From assembly GCA_903831455.1 (NCBI GenBank), contig CAIKXV010000109.1, positions 1-37,255 on the forward strand: a stretch of 37,255 nucleotides of DNA, written 5' to 3'. Of this stretch, positions 16,829 through 24,454 are shown in pieces. This DNA comes from an uncultured Pseudomonadota bacterium. GTDB taxonomy: Bacteria; Pseudomonadota; Gammaproteobacteria; Burkholderiales; CAIKXV01. Every line of letters begins with the position of its first letter. Positions within the stretch are counted from its first letter, which is position 1. The position numbers were made by a program, and so were the translations under genes. The notes below the pieces were generated by a model. The model had not been told where the DNA came from. It searched no databases and saw only the letters and a program-made list of their open reading frames with translations.

Positions 16829-16853
16829 TCCGCAGGAGGAGGCGCGCGTCGAC

Positions 16854-19298
16854 GTGCCGGACATCGAAGTTCTTCAGCAATGGCTGCGAGCCACCGCCCC
16901 GGGGGCACCCGGCGCCGTCGCGGCCGCCCTCGACATGCGTCGCGAGGCGGCCGCGTTGCGTGACCGCGGGCACGGCGAGCGCGTCACCTACTCGCGCAAG
17001 GTATTCATCCCGCTCACGCGCCTGTGCCGGAACACCTGCCGCTACTGCACCTTCGCGACGGTGCCGCGCGCGCTGCCCGCGCCCTACCTGTCGCCCGACG
17101 AGGTGCTCGCGATCGCGCGCGCCGGACGCGAGGCAGGCTGCGACGAGGCGCTGTTCACGCTGGGCGACCAGCCGGAGGCGCGCTGGCCGCAGGCTCGGGA
17201 GTGGCTGCAGCGCGCGGGCCACGCCGACACGCTGGCCTACCTCGAGTCCATGTGCGAGCGGGTGCTGCGCGAGACCGGACTGCTGCCGCACGTGAACGCG
17301 GGCGTGATGGACGCCGAACGCATCGCGCGGCTGCGTCGGGTGAGCGTGTCGCAGGGGCTGATGCTCGAGTCGGTCTCGGAGCGACTGTGCGAGCCGGGCG
17401 GACCGCACCACGGTTGCCCGGACAAGCAGCCGGCAGCGCGGCTGGCCACGCTGCAGGCGGCCGGCGAACAGCGCGTGCCGTTCACCAGCGGGCTGCTGAT
17501 CGGCATCGGGGAGACCCGCGAGGAGCGACTGTCCACGCTGCTCGCGCTGCAGGCGGCGCACGCGCGCCACGGCCACCTCCAGGAGGTGATCGTCCAGAAC
17601 TTCCGCGCGAAGCCCGGCACCGCGATGCAGGACGCGCCGGATGCCGAGATCGACGATCTCGCCTGGACCGTGGCGCTGGCTCGCCTCGTCTTCGGCCCGG
17701 AGATGAACATCCAGTGCCCGCCCAATCTCAGCCCGGGGCAGGTGGGCACGCTGCTCGCGTCCGGCATCAACGACTGGGGCGGCATCTCGCCGGTCACACC
17801 GGATCACGTGAACCCGGAGGCGCCCTGGCCGACGATCCAGGCGCTGCGCGCCCAGACGACCGCCGCCGGCCACCGGCTGGTCGAACGGCTGGCCGTCTAC
17901 CCCGCGTGGGCACTCGACTCGGCGCGCTGGCACGACCCGCACGTGCTGTCGGCGCTGCATGCGCGCATGGACAGCGAGGGGCTCGCCCGCACCGATGCCT
18001 GGCACCCGGGTCGCGACCTGCCGCTGCCGCCCTCGCGCGGGGATGCAACCCCCCGGGGGGGCGGCACGAGTGCGGCACGCTCGCGCGACCGTCTGCTCGC
18101 GCGCATCCTCGCCGGCGAGCCTCCCCCGGTCGAGGCCATCGCCAGCCTGCTCTCGTGCCGCGACGAGGCGGTGGGGGAAATCCTGGACGCGGCCGATGAA
18201 CTGCGCCGCGCCCGCGTTGGCGACACGGTCAGCTTCGTCGTCAATCGCAACATCAATTACACCAACGTCTGCAGCTACGCCTGCCGTTTCTGCGCGTTCT
18301 CCAAGGGACGACTGGGCGCGCAGCTCCGGGGGCCGGCCTACGACCTCGACCACGCCGAGATCGCGCGGCGCAGCGCCGAGGCCTGGGCACGCGGCGCGAC
18401 CGAGGTGTGCCTGCAGGGCGGGATCCACCCGGACTACACCGGCGAGACCTACCTGCGCATCCTGCGCACCGTCCGCGAAGCCGCACCCGGCCTGCACGTG
18501 CATGCGTTCTCGCCGCTGGAGGTCACGCATGGGGCCGCCACGCTGGGATTGACCGTGCCCGCGTTCCTCGAACGGCTGCGCGAGGCCGGACTGGGCACGC
18601 TGCCCGGGACCGCGGCCGAGATCCTCGACGACGAAGTCCGAGCGGTACTCTGCCCCGACAAGCTGTCCACGTCCGCATGGCTGCAGGTGATGGCCGATGC
18701 GCATCGTGCGGGCCTGCGCTCGACGGCGACCATGATGTTCGGACACGTCGACCAGCCGCGCCACTGGGCCACCCATCTCGCGCGCATCCGCGAACTGCAG
18801 CTCGCCACCGGCGGCTTCACCGAGTTCGTGCCACTGCCCTTCGTGCACATGGAAGCGCCGATCTTCCTGCGCGGACGGGCGCGGCCGGGGCCGACCTGGC
18901 GGGAGGTCCGGCTGGTCCACGCGGTCGCTCGCCTTGCCCTCTCGCCGGCCATCGACAACCTGCAGGTATCCTGGGTCAAGCTGGGCGAGGCGGGAGCGGC
19001 GGCGATGCTCGCCGCGGGGGTGAACGATCTGGGCGGCACGCTGATGAACGAGAGCATCTCGCGCGCGGCCGGCAACGAACACGGACAGGAGCTGCCGCCC
19101 GATCGCATGCGCTCGATCGCCCAGCGCGCCGGGCGTGCGGTTCGCCAGCGCACGACGCTCTACCTCGATGCGCCCGACGAGCGGGTCGCCGCGGCGCGGT
19201 TCGCCGATCCGCTCAGCCCCGTCGTCCAGACCCCGCTGCGCGCACGACGCGCGCGCGCGGCCCCGAACACCCCGACCGATGACCTGGTGAACGCATGA
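16854..19298 (+). CDS. fbiC: 7,8-didemethyl-8-hydroxy-5-deazariboflavin (FO) synthase, CofG-CofH fusion (FbiC)
   Basis: An 814-aa fused radical-SAM enzyme that makes FO, the deazaflavin chromophore of coenzyme F420, from tyrosine and 5-amino-6-ribitylamino-uracil. It has two radical-SAM halves, each with CxxxCxxC: C58, C62 and C65 (CRNTCRYC) in the CofG half, and C473, C477 and C480 (CSYACRFC) in the CofH half. Other blocks are SLGDQPE-like TLGDQPEARW, NFRAKPGT and INDWGGISPVT in the first half, and LQGGIHPDYTGETYLRIL, TAAEILDDEVR and ELPPDRMRSIAQRAGR in the second. Order and size match actinobacterial FbiC (about 850 aa). GTG 16854 follows AGGAGGAGG with 11-nt spacing. The linker contains a C6G7 run (18049-18061). 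Its end overlaps the next gene by 4 nt (ATGA). Confidence 0.96.
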   Translation: MPDIEVLQQWLRATAPGAPGAVAAALDMRREAAALRDRGHGERVTYSRKVFIPLTRLCRNTCRYCTFATVPRALPAPYLSPDEVLAIARAGREAGCDEALFTLGDQPEARWPQAREWLQRAGHADTLAYLESMCERVLRETGLLPHVNAGVMDAERIARLRRVSVSQGLMLESVSERLCEPGGPHHGCPDKQPAARLATLQAAGEQRVPFTSGLLIGIGETREERLSTLLALQAAHARHGHLQEVIVQNFRAKPGTAMQDAPDAEIDDLAWTVALARLVFGPEMNIQCPPNLSPGQVGTLLASGINDWGGISPVTPDHVNPEAPWPTIQALRAQTTAAGHRLVERLAVYPAWALDSARWHDPHVLSALHARMDSEGLARTDAWHPGRDLPLPPSRGDATPRGGGTSAARSRDRLLARILAGEPPPVEAIASLLSCRDEAVGEILDAADELRRARVGDTVSFVVNRNINYTNVCSYACRFCAFSKGRLGAQLRGPAYDLDHAEIARRSAEAWARGATEVCLQGGIHPDYTGETYLRILRTVREAAPGLHVHAFSPLEVTHGAATLGLTVPAFLERLREAGLGTLPGTAAEILDDEVRAVLCPDKLSTSAWLQVMADAHRAGLRSTATMMFGHVDQPRHWATHLARIRELQLATGGFTEFVPLPFVHMEAPIFLRGRARPGPTWREVRLVHAVARLALSPAIDNLQVSWVKLGEAGAAAMLAAGVNDLGGTLMNESISRAAGNEHGQELPPDRMRSIAQRAGRAVRQRTTLYLDAPDERVAAARFADPLSPVVQTPLRARRARAAPNTPTDDLVNA

Positions 19299-20011
19299 CC
19301 GATGCAGAGACGACCGCCACCCCTCTCCCCGTGATCGCCGTGCTGGGAGGAACCGGCAAGGAGGGATCCGGGCTGGCCTTTCGCTGGGCGCATGCCGGCT
19401 ACCGCGTGCTGCTGGGCTCGCGCGACGCCGACCGCGCATGCGCGGTCGCGGCCGAACTGCGCGCGCTCGCAGCCACCCACGGCCGGGCCGACGCGCGGAT
19501 CGAGGGTTCGGACAACCTGTCCGCCGCGAGCGCCGCGACCCTCGTCGTGCTGGCGGTGCCCTTCGCGGCCCAGCAGGACACCGCACGCGCGGTGCGCGGA
19601 GCGCTCGAGGGCAAGGTGCTGGTCGACGTGACCGTGCCGCTGGTACCCCCGAAGGTCGACCGGGTGCAACTGCCTGCCGGCGGCTCGGCGGTGCTCGCGC
19701 TCCAGGCCGAACTGGGTGCCGGCGTGCGCGTGGTCTCGGCCTTCCAGAACGTGTCGGCGGTGCACCTGAAGGACCCCACCCATCCCGTCGACTGCGACGT
19801 GCTGGTGTGCGGGGACGATGCGACGGCACGCGAGGAGGTCTGCGCGCTCGCGCGCGCGGCGGGGATGGTCGGATTGCACGCGGGCCCTCTTGCCAACTCC
19901 GCGGCCGCCGAAGCGCTCACTTCGGTACTGATCGCGATCAACAAGCGCTACAAGGTTCCCGGCACCGGGCTTCGCATCACCGGTCTGCCCGGTTCCGCGC
20001 GAGCAGGCTGA
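19295..20011 (+). CDS. npdG: NADPH-dependent F420 reductase (F420H2:NADP+ oxidoreductase)
   Basis: A 238-aa soluble hydride-transfer enzyme that interconverts NADPH + F420 and NADP+ + F420H2. The N-terminal Rossmann motif is VIAVLGGTGKEGSGLAFRWA, followed by VLLGSRDADRA, where the residues after the second strand fit NADP(H) preference. Later family segments are VVLAVPFAAQQDT, VLVDVTVPLVPP, VVSAFQNVSAVHL and the C-terminal AGPLANSAAAEALTSVLI. ATG 19295 overlaps the fbiC stop (ATGA), so the two are translationally coupled. In bacteria this enzyme usually supplies F420H2 to F420-dependent oxidoreductases; the LLM-family protein at 11257 is a candidate user. Confidence 0.93.
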   Translation: MTDAETTATPLPVIAVLGGTGKEGSGLAFRWAHAGYRVLLGSRDADRACAVAAELRALAATHGRADARIEGSDNLSAASAATLVVLAVPFAAQQDTARAVRGALEGKVLVDVTVPLVPPKVDRVQLPAGGSAVLALQAELGAGVRVVSAFQNVSAVHLKDPTHPVDCDVLVCGDDATAREEVCALARAAGMVGLHAGPLANSAAAEALTSVLIAINKRYKVPGTGLRITGLPGSARAG

Positions 20012-20032
20012 ACGGCCGGGACCTCCGACGCC

Positions 20033-20062
20033 ACCGCCGGGTGCCACCGCACCACCGGCGGT
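20033..20062. repeat. Inverted repeat in the npdG-cofE gap
   Basis: ACCGCCGG (20033-20040) pairs perfectly with CCGGCGGT (20055-20062) across a 14-nt loop in the 182-nt gap between npdG and cofE. It may be a terminator-like or attenuator stem that separates fbiC-npdG from cofEDC. There is no T-tract. The rest of the gap shows no gene. Confidence 0.35.
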
Positions 20063-20193
20063 CGCGGGAGGCCATCCCGACGGCGGCGAGCACGTCGAAG
20101 GCGGTTGCGCCCGCCCGGCCCGCGAGGTCGATGCCCGACTGAGCGCCCTGCGGCGCGGTTCGGCACTGGCCGCGTTAACCTCCGCCTACTGCC

Positions 20194-20946
20194 ATGCGAA
20201 CCCTGACCCTCACCGCGCTCGAAGGCATTCCCGAGGTCCGTGCCGGCGACGACCTTGCGGACCTGCTGCGCGCTGCACTGGAGCGTACCGGCCTGGTGCC
20301 ACGCGACGGCGACGTGCTGGTGATCGCCCAAAAGATCGTCTCCAAGAGCGAAGGTCGCCGGGTGGCGCTCGAAACCGTCGAGCCAGGCGAGCGGGCCCGC
20401 GCGCTCGCCCGCCTGACCGGGAAGGACGCCCGACTGGTCGAACTGATCCTGCGCGAATCGGTCGAGGTCCTGCGTGCCCGCCGCGACGTGCTGATCGTCG
20501 AGCACCGGCGCGGATGGATCATGGCCAATGCCGGTATCGACCTGTCCAACGTGTCGGCCGAAGGTACACACGCCCTGCTGCTGCCCGAGGATCCGGACGC
20601 CACCTGCGCCCGGCTGCGCGCGTCGCTCGCCGATCTCGCCGATCTCGGCGTGGTGATCAACGACAGCTTCGGCCGCGCGTGGAGATGCGGCGTGACCGGC
20701 ACCGCGCTGGGTACGGCCGGACTTCCGGGGCTGGTCGACCTGCGCGGCCGCCGCGACCGCAACGGCCGCGCGCTGCTCACCTCGGAGGTCGCGGTGGCCG
20801 ATGAACTCGCAGCCGCCGCCTCGCTGGTGATGGGACAGGCCGACGAGGGCCATCCGGCTGTCCTCGCGCGCGGAGTGCCGTGGCCGCTGCGCGAGTCGAA
20901 CGCGCGCGAACTGCTGCGACCGCGCGCCATGGACCTGTTCCGCTGA
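20194..20946 (+). CDS. cofE: Coenzyme F420-0:L-glutamate ligase
   Basis: A 250-aa enzyme that adds L-glutamate residues to F420-0 using GTP. Family features are GIPEVRAGDDLADLL near the start, DGDVLVIAQKIVSKSEGR (the characteristic AQKIVSKxEG motif, about residues 46-54), GWIMANAGIDLSNV, VVINDSFGRAWRCGVTGTALG and the closing LLTSEVAVADELA region. The length matches stand-alone CofE: the C-terminal nitroreductase-like domain that makes mycobacterial FbiB (about 450 aa) is absent. ATG 20194 has no clear ribosome site. cofD begins five nt after the stop, so cofE, cofD and cofC form a tight operon. Confidence 0.96.
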   Translation: MRTLTLTALEGIPEVRAGDDLADLLRAALERTGLVPRDGDVLVIAQKIVSKSEGRRVALETVEPGERARALARLTGKDARLVELILRESVEVLRARRDVLIVEHRRGWIMANAGIDLSNVSAEGTHALLLPEDPDATCARLRASLADLADLGVVINDSFGRAWRCGVTGTALGTAGLPGLVDLRGRRDRNGRALLTSEVAVADELAAAASLVMGQADEGHPAVLARGVPWPLRESNARELLRPRAMDLFR

Positions 20947-20951
20947 AGCCC

Positions 20952-21953
20952 ATGGATCGCGCCGAAACCCCGTCCCCACCTGCCGAAGGTCGCGCCCACG
21001 GCGTGGTCCTCGCGCTGGCCGGCGGCGTGGGCGGCGCGCGCATGGCGCAGGGGCTCGCACGCGTGCTCGCGCCCGGCGACCTCGCGATCGCGGTCAACGT
21101 CGGAGACGATTTCTCCCACCTGGGACTGTCGATCTGCCCCGATCTGGATACCGTGATGTACACGCTCGCCGGCGTGCACAACCCGCTCACCGGCTGGGGC
21201 CGCGCCGACGAGACCTGGAACTTCCTCGAGACGCTGGGCCGCATCGGCGGGGAGACCTGGTTCAGGCTGGGCGATCATGATCTCGCGGTGCATGTCGAGC
21301 GCACCCGTCGCCTGCGCGAGGGCGAGTCGCTGTCGACGGCCACCGCGGCGCTGTGCGCGGGTTTCGGCATCGCGCATGCGGTGTTCCCCGTCACCGACGA
21401 CACGCTGCGCACGCGCATCGATACCGACATCGGCGTCCTGGACTTCCAGGATTACTTCGTGCGCAGGCAGTGTGCGCCGGTTGCCCGGGCCTTCCACTAC
21501 TCGGGCGCCGACCGCGCTCGGCCCAGCCCTCCCCTGGCAGACCTGCTCGGCAGCGGGCGGCTGCGCGCGATCGTGCTCTGCCCGTCCAACCCGTGGCTGA
21601 GCCTCGCGCCGATGTTCGCGGTACCCGCCCTGGGCGCGCTGCTCGATGCCCGCCGCGTGCCCGTGGTCGCGGTATCGCCGATCGTCGGCGGCGCGGCGGT
21701 GAAGGGTCCTGCAGGCAAGATCATGCGGGAACTCGGACTCAGCGTGGACGTGAGCGGCATCGCGCAGCACTACGGTGATCGCGTCGATGGCTGGATGATC
21801 GACGAGCGCGACGCGCGGCACGCCGCGAACCTGCGCGAGCAGGGCCGCACGGTCGCGCTCGCCGATACCCTGATGACCGATGCCGCCCGGAGCGAGGCGC
21901 TCGCCCGCGAAGTGCTCGCGCTGCTCGACCGGATGCCCGGGCCTGCCGTGTGA
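20952..21953 (+). CDS. cofD: 2-phospho-L-lactate transferase (F420-0 or related precursor synthesis)
   Basis: A 333-aa enzyme (FbiA/CofD family) that transfers the phospho-acyl moiety from the GDP-activated intermediate made by CofC onto FO. The N-terminal glycine motif LAGGVGGARMAQGLA is followed by the highly conserved NVGDDFSHLGLSICPDLDT and YTLAGVHNPLTGWGRADETW blocks (about residues 50-95). Later segments are WFRLGDHDLA, PVTDDTLRTRI, VLCPSNPWLSLAPM and SPIVGGAAVKGPAGKIM. ATG 20952 lies just after the cofE stop; the longer upstream frame overlaps cofE and is not used. The last codons overlap the cofC start (GTGA), so both are translationally coupled. Confidence 0.96.
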   Translation: MDRAETPSPPAEGRAHGVVLALAGGVGGARMAQGLARVLAPGDLAIAVNVGDDFSHLGLSICPDLDTVMYTLAGVHNPLTGWGRADETWNFLETLGRIGGETWFRLGDHDLAVHVERTRRLREGESLSTATAALCAGFGIAHAVFPVTDDTLRTRIDTDIGVLDFQDYFVRRQCAPVARAFHYSGADRARPSPPLADLLGSGRLRAIVLCPSNPWLSLAPMFAVPALGALLDARRVPVVAVSPIVGGAAVKGPAGKIMRELGLSVDVSGIAQHYGDRVDGWMIDERDARHAANLREQGRTVALADTLMTDAARSEALAREVLALLDRMPGPAV

Positions 21954-22600
21954 GCATCGTGGACGACACCTGGATCGTCACGCCGGTACGAGGATTCGTG
22001 CAAGGCAAGTCACGGCTCGCTCCCGTCCTGGCCCCCGGGGAGCGCGAGCGACTCACCCGCGAACTGCTCGCACGCACGTTGGGCGCGGCGATCGCCGCCT
22101 GCACTCGCCCCGATCGTTGTATCGTGGTGAGCCCCGACCCGCGCGCACGCGACTACGCGACCGGCCTCGGCGCGGTCGCGCTCGAGGACCCCGAGCCCGG
22201 TGCATCGCAGTCGACCGGCGAAGCAAGCCTGAACGCAGCGCTCTCGGCGGGTGCGACCGAGGCCGCCAGGCTCGGCGCCTCCCGCGTGCTCGTGCTCGCG
22301 GCCGACCTGCCCGGCATCAGCGCCGACGTGCTGGTGCGGTTCACCCGGGCATCGTCTCCCGGAGGGGCGTGCATCGCCGCCGATCGTCACCGGCGTGGCA
22401 CCAATGCGCTGCTGCTGCCCGCTGGCGCCGAGGCGGCGCTGCGCTTCGGTCCCGACAGCCTGCGTGCGCATCGCGAGGCATTCGCCACGCTCGGCATCCC
22501 GCTCGGCGAGTGGCACGAGCCGGCACTGGCCTTCGACCTGGACACCCCCGAGGACTGGGCCCGGGCGCGTCGGCAGGCCCTGCTGCAGGGTTCGACCTGA
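21950..22600 (+). CDS. cofC: Phospholactate/phosphoglycerate guanylyltransferase (F420 biosynthesis)
   Basis: A 216-aa nucleotidyltransferase that activates a small phospho-acid with GTP for CofD. The first strand gives WIVTPVRGFVQGKSRLAP (the PVKxxxxAKSRL-type motif), followed by CIVVSPDPRARDYA, a LVLAADLPGIS metal-binding block and a late RRGTNALLLP and FDLDTPEDWARA. Homologues differ in substrate: 2-phospho-L-lactate in archaea, phosphoenolpyruvate in mycobacteria (FbiD), and 3-phosphoglycerate in Paraburkholderia rhizoxinica. The substrate cannot be assigned here by eye. GTG 21950 overlaps the cofD stop (GTGA). This is the last gene of the F420 set; two GC hairpins lie just downstream. 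Confidence 0.93.
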   Translation: MSIVDDTWIVTPVRGFVQGKSRLAPVLAPGERERLTRELLARTLGAAIAACTRPDRCIVVSPDPRARDYATGLGAVALEDPEPGASQSTGEASLNAALSAGATEAARLGASRVLVLAADLPGISADVLVRFTRASSPGGACIAADRHRRGTNALLLPAGAEAALRFGPDSLRAHREAFATLGIPLGEWHEPALAFDLDTPEDWARARRQALLQGST

Positions 22601-22624
22601 ATCGGATGGACGGCCCGCTCGCGC

Positions 22625-22673
22625 GGCGGTAGGCACGCCTGCCGCCATCGGCGGCCGGGCCATCCTCGGCCCG
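22625..22673 (+). terminator. Two GC hairpins after cofC
   Basis: GGCGGTAGGC...GCCTGCCGCC (22625-22646, one G-U pair) and CGGGCC...GGCCCG (22656-22673) follow the cofC stop by 25 nt, in the 234-nt gap before the convergent asparaginase gene. They could terminate the F420 operon, but no T-tract follows. The rest of the gap shows no gene. Confidence 0.4.
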
Positions 22674-22834
22674 CAGGCGGCTCGCGCCGTACGGCCGTGA
22701 CCTCGCGCCCCGCCGGATCGGCGCGCCGCCCGCCGCGAACGTGCCGTCGCAGTCTTGGCCGGGCGCGCCGAGCGTCGCCGGCGCCGCCGTGGCCGCTGTC
22801 GGCGAGCAGCGCAGGCACGCCCGGACGCGGACGC

Positions 22835-23830
22835 TCAGCCCCCGCCCGCGATCGCGAAGATCTCGCGCAGACGCGCGGGGTCGCGGGTGTGGCCGAGCGC
22901 CACCATCAACAGGATGCGCGCCTTGATGCCGCTCAGGAACCCCGAGGAGATCGCGCCGCGCGCCATCATGCTCGACCACGACCCGGGATAGCCCTTGCCC
23001 GGATGCGGGGCACCCGAAGCGAGGCGCAGCCCGGCGACGACCGGGATCCCCGCCTCCAGCGCGCGGCACACGCCGTCGAAGTAGGCGCGGTTCACGTTGC
23101 CACCGCCGGTACCTTCGACCACGATGCCATCGGCGCGACTGTCGATGCAGGCCTGCAGCAGCAGCGCATCCGACCCCTGCACCATCGGAATCACGTAGAC
23201 GCGTTCGCGGATCGAATCCACCTCGAGCAGCAGCCGTCGCTCCGGTCGCGCGAGGAAGGTCACCGCATGCGCGGTGACATGGCCCACCGGTCCGCCATCG
23301 CGGGCACCGAACGCGGTCAGGCGCTCCGGGCTGAGCTTGGTGGCATCGCGCGCGGCGTGGATCTCGCTGCCCAGCGCCACGAGGACCCCGCGCCCGCGCG
23401 CGGCGGGATCGGCCGCCACCCGCACCGCGTTGAGCAGGTTGCGCGGACCATCGGGGTCGGGTTCGTCCGCATTGCGCTGGGCGCCGGTGACCACCACCGG
23501 GCGCTCGTCGCCCACCGTGAGATCCATCAGGTAGGCCGTCTCCTCCAGCGTCGCCGTGCCATGCGTGATCACGACGCCGGCAACCCCGGGGTCGGCGAAG
23601 GCGCGACGGATGGTGTCGCGCAACCCGAACGCCGTCGCGGTATCCATCAGCGCGCTGTTGATGTTCGAATGCTCGACGACCTCGATGCGGGCCGCCTGCT
23701 CGAGGCCGGGCACGGCCGACACCAGGTCGGCCGCCGACGCGGCCGAAACATGTCCACCCAGCCGAGCATCGAAGCGCGAGGCGATCGTGCCTCCGGTCCC
23801 GATCACGCACACCCGTGGTCTGTCACTCAT
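22835..23830 (-). CDS. L-asparaginase-family protein (type II-like) with altered HGTDT motif
   Basis: A 331-aa protein of the asparaginase/glutaminase fold. The first active-site motif is intact: T12 in GTGGTIAS. The second, normally HGTDT, reads HGTAT here (H90-G91-T92-A93-T94), so the aspartate equivalent to D90 of E. coli AnsB is alanine. The lysine equivalent to K162 is present as K165 (RDATK), with a constant offset of three. No signal peptide is visible, so it is probably cytoplasmic. The start at 23828-23830 (complement) follows GGGAGG. Because the Thr-Asp-Lys triad is incomplete, activity on asparagine is doubtful; a related amidohydrolase role is possible. It converges with the F420 operon and has no functional partner nearby. 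Confidence 0.88.
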   Translation of the reverse strand: MSDRPRVCVIGTGGTIASRFDARLGGHVSAASAADLVSAVPGLEQAARIEVVEHSNINSALMDTATAFGLRDTIRRAFADPGVAGVVITHGTATLEETAYLMDLTVGDERPVVVTGAQRNADEPDPDGPRNLLNAVRVAADPAARGRGVLVALGSEIHAARDATKLSPERLTAFGARDGGPVGHVTAHAVTFLARPERRLLLEVDSIRERVYVIPMVQGSDALLLQACIDSRADGIVVEGTGGGNVNRAYFDGVCRALEAGIPVVAGLRLASGAPHPGKGYPGSWSSMMARGAISSGFLSGIKARILLMVALGHTRDPARLREIFAIAGGG

Positions 23831-23874
23831 CGCTGCCTCCCGCGAGGGCCGCGTCGACAGCGGCCGGGCCGCGA

Positions 23875-23880
23875 ATTATA
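23875..23880 (-). promoter_or_regulatory. Candidate -10 element for the asparaginase-family gene
   Basis: The complement reads TATAAT, a perfect sigma-70 -10 hexamer, 44 nt before the start codon in otherwise GC-rich DNA. No good -35 is found 16-18 nt further upstream. Confidence 0.4.
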
Positions 23881-23992
23881 GAGGGGGCGGCCGCGGCGGG
23901 CTGCGCGGGCGACGTGGGCCTCAAGTCCCGGGCCTGGTCGTCGATAACACGGGCGTGACGGCCCGGTGCCGGTCCCCCGACTCATCCCGATC

Positions 23993-24454
23993 ATGGCCAA
24001 TGTGACTTTTTTCTCGCGTCGCCAGCGTCTCGGACTGCTGGCGCTCGGTCTCGCCCTGGCTGTCGGCGGCACGCCGGCCAGCGCTGCCGATCCGCTGATC
24101 ACCGACGAGGAAGCGCGCCTGCCCGATGCACCGGTGGTGTCGGCGACGCGGGGCATCTCGCGCGGCCCTGGCATCCGGCTGGCCAGCCCCGACGAGGTGA
24201 ACGCGCGCGGCTTCGCGCTGCGCCTCGCCCTCGAGCCGCGCGGCGGCGCACGGATCGATCAGGCCAGCCTGAAGGTGAGCTACCTGAAGCAACCGGCAGT
24301 GGACCTGACCCCCCGCGTGAAGAGTGGCATGTCCGGCAACCACATCGAACTGCCGCGCGTGTCGGTGCCGGCGGGAAGCCATCCGATCCGGGTGAGCGTG
24401 CGCGACACCGAGGGCCGGGAAGGCGTGCTCACCTTCCAGCTGCGCGCGCGGTGA
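23993..24454 (+). CDS. Exported small protein of unknown function
   Basis: A 153-aa protein not recognised by family. ATG 23993 begins MANVTFFSRRQRLGLLALG, followed by a hydrophobic core and a likely signal-peptidase site after TPASA (about residue 32). The mature ~120 residues look like a small beta-rich domain: LRLALEPRGGARIDQASLKVSYL, then HIELPRVSVPAGSHPIRVSVRDTEGREGVLTFQLRAR (given in pieces), resembling an immunoglobulin-like or carbohydrate-binding-like sandwich. The first start option at 23966 adds nine residues. Its end overlaps the next gene (GTGA), so it is the first gene of a coupled five-gene run ending in an OmpA-domain protein. A periplasmic or envelope role is inferred from the signal and context only. 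Confidence 0.75.
   Translation: MANVTFFSRRQRLGLLALGLALAVGGTPASAADPLITDEEARLPDAPVVSATRGISRGPGIRLASPDEVNARGFALRLALEPRGGARIDQASLKVSYLKQPAVDLTPRVKSGMSGNHIELPRVSVPAGSHPIRVSVRDTEGREGVLTFQLRAR

Noticed and set aside
16770-19829. Minus-strand open frame of about 1000 codons opposite fbiC
   Set aside because: It is an Arg/Gly/His-rich antisense shadow of a clear double radical-SAM gene.
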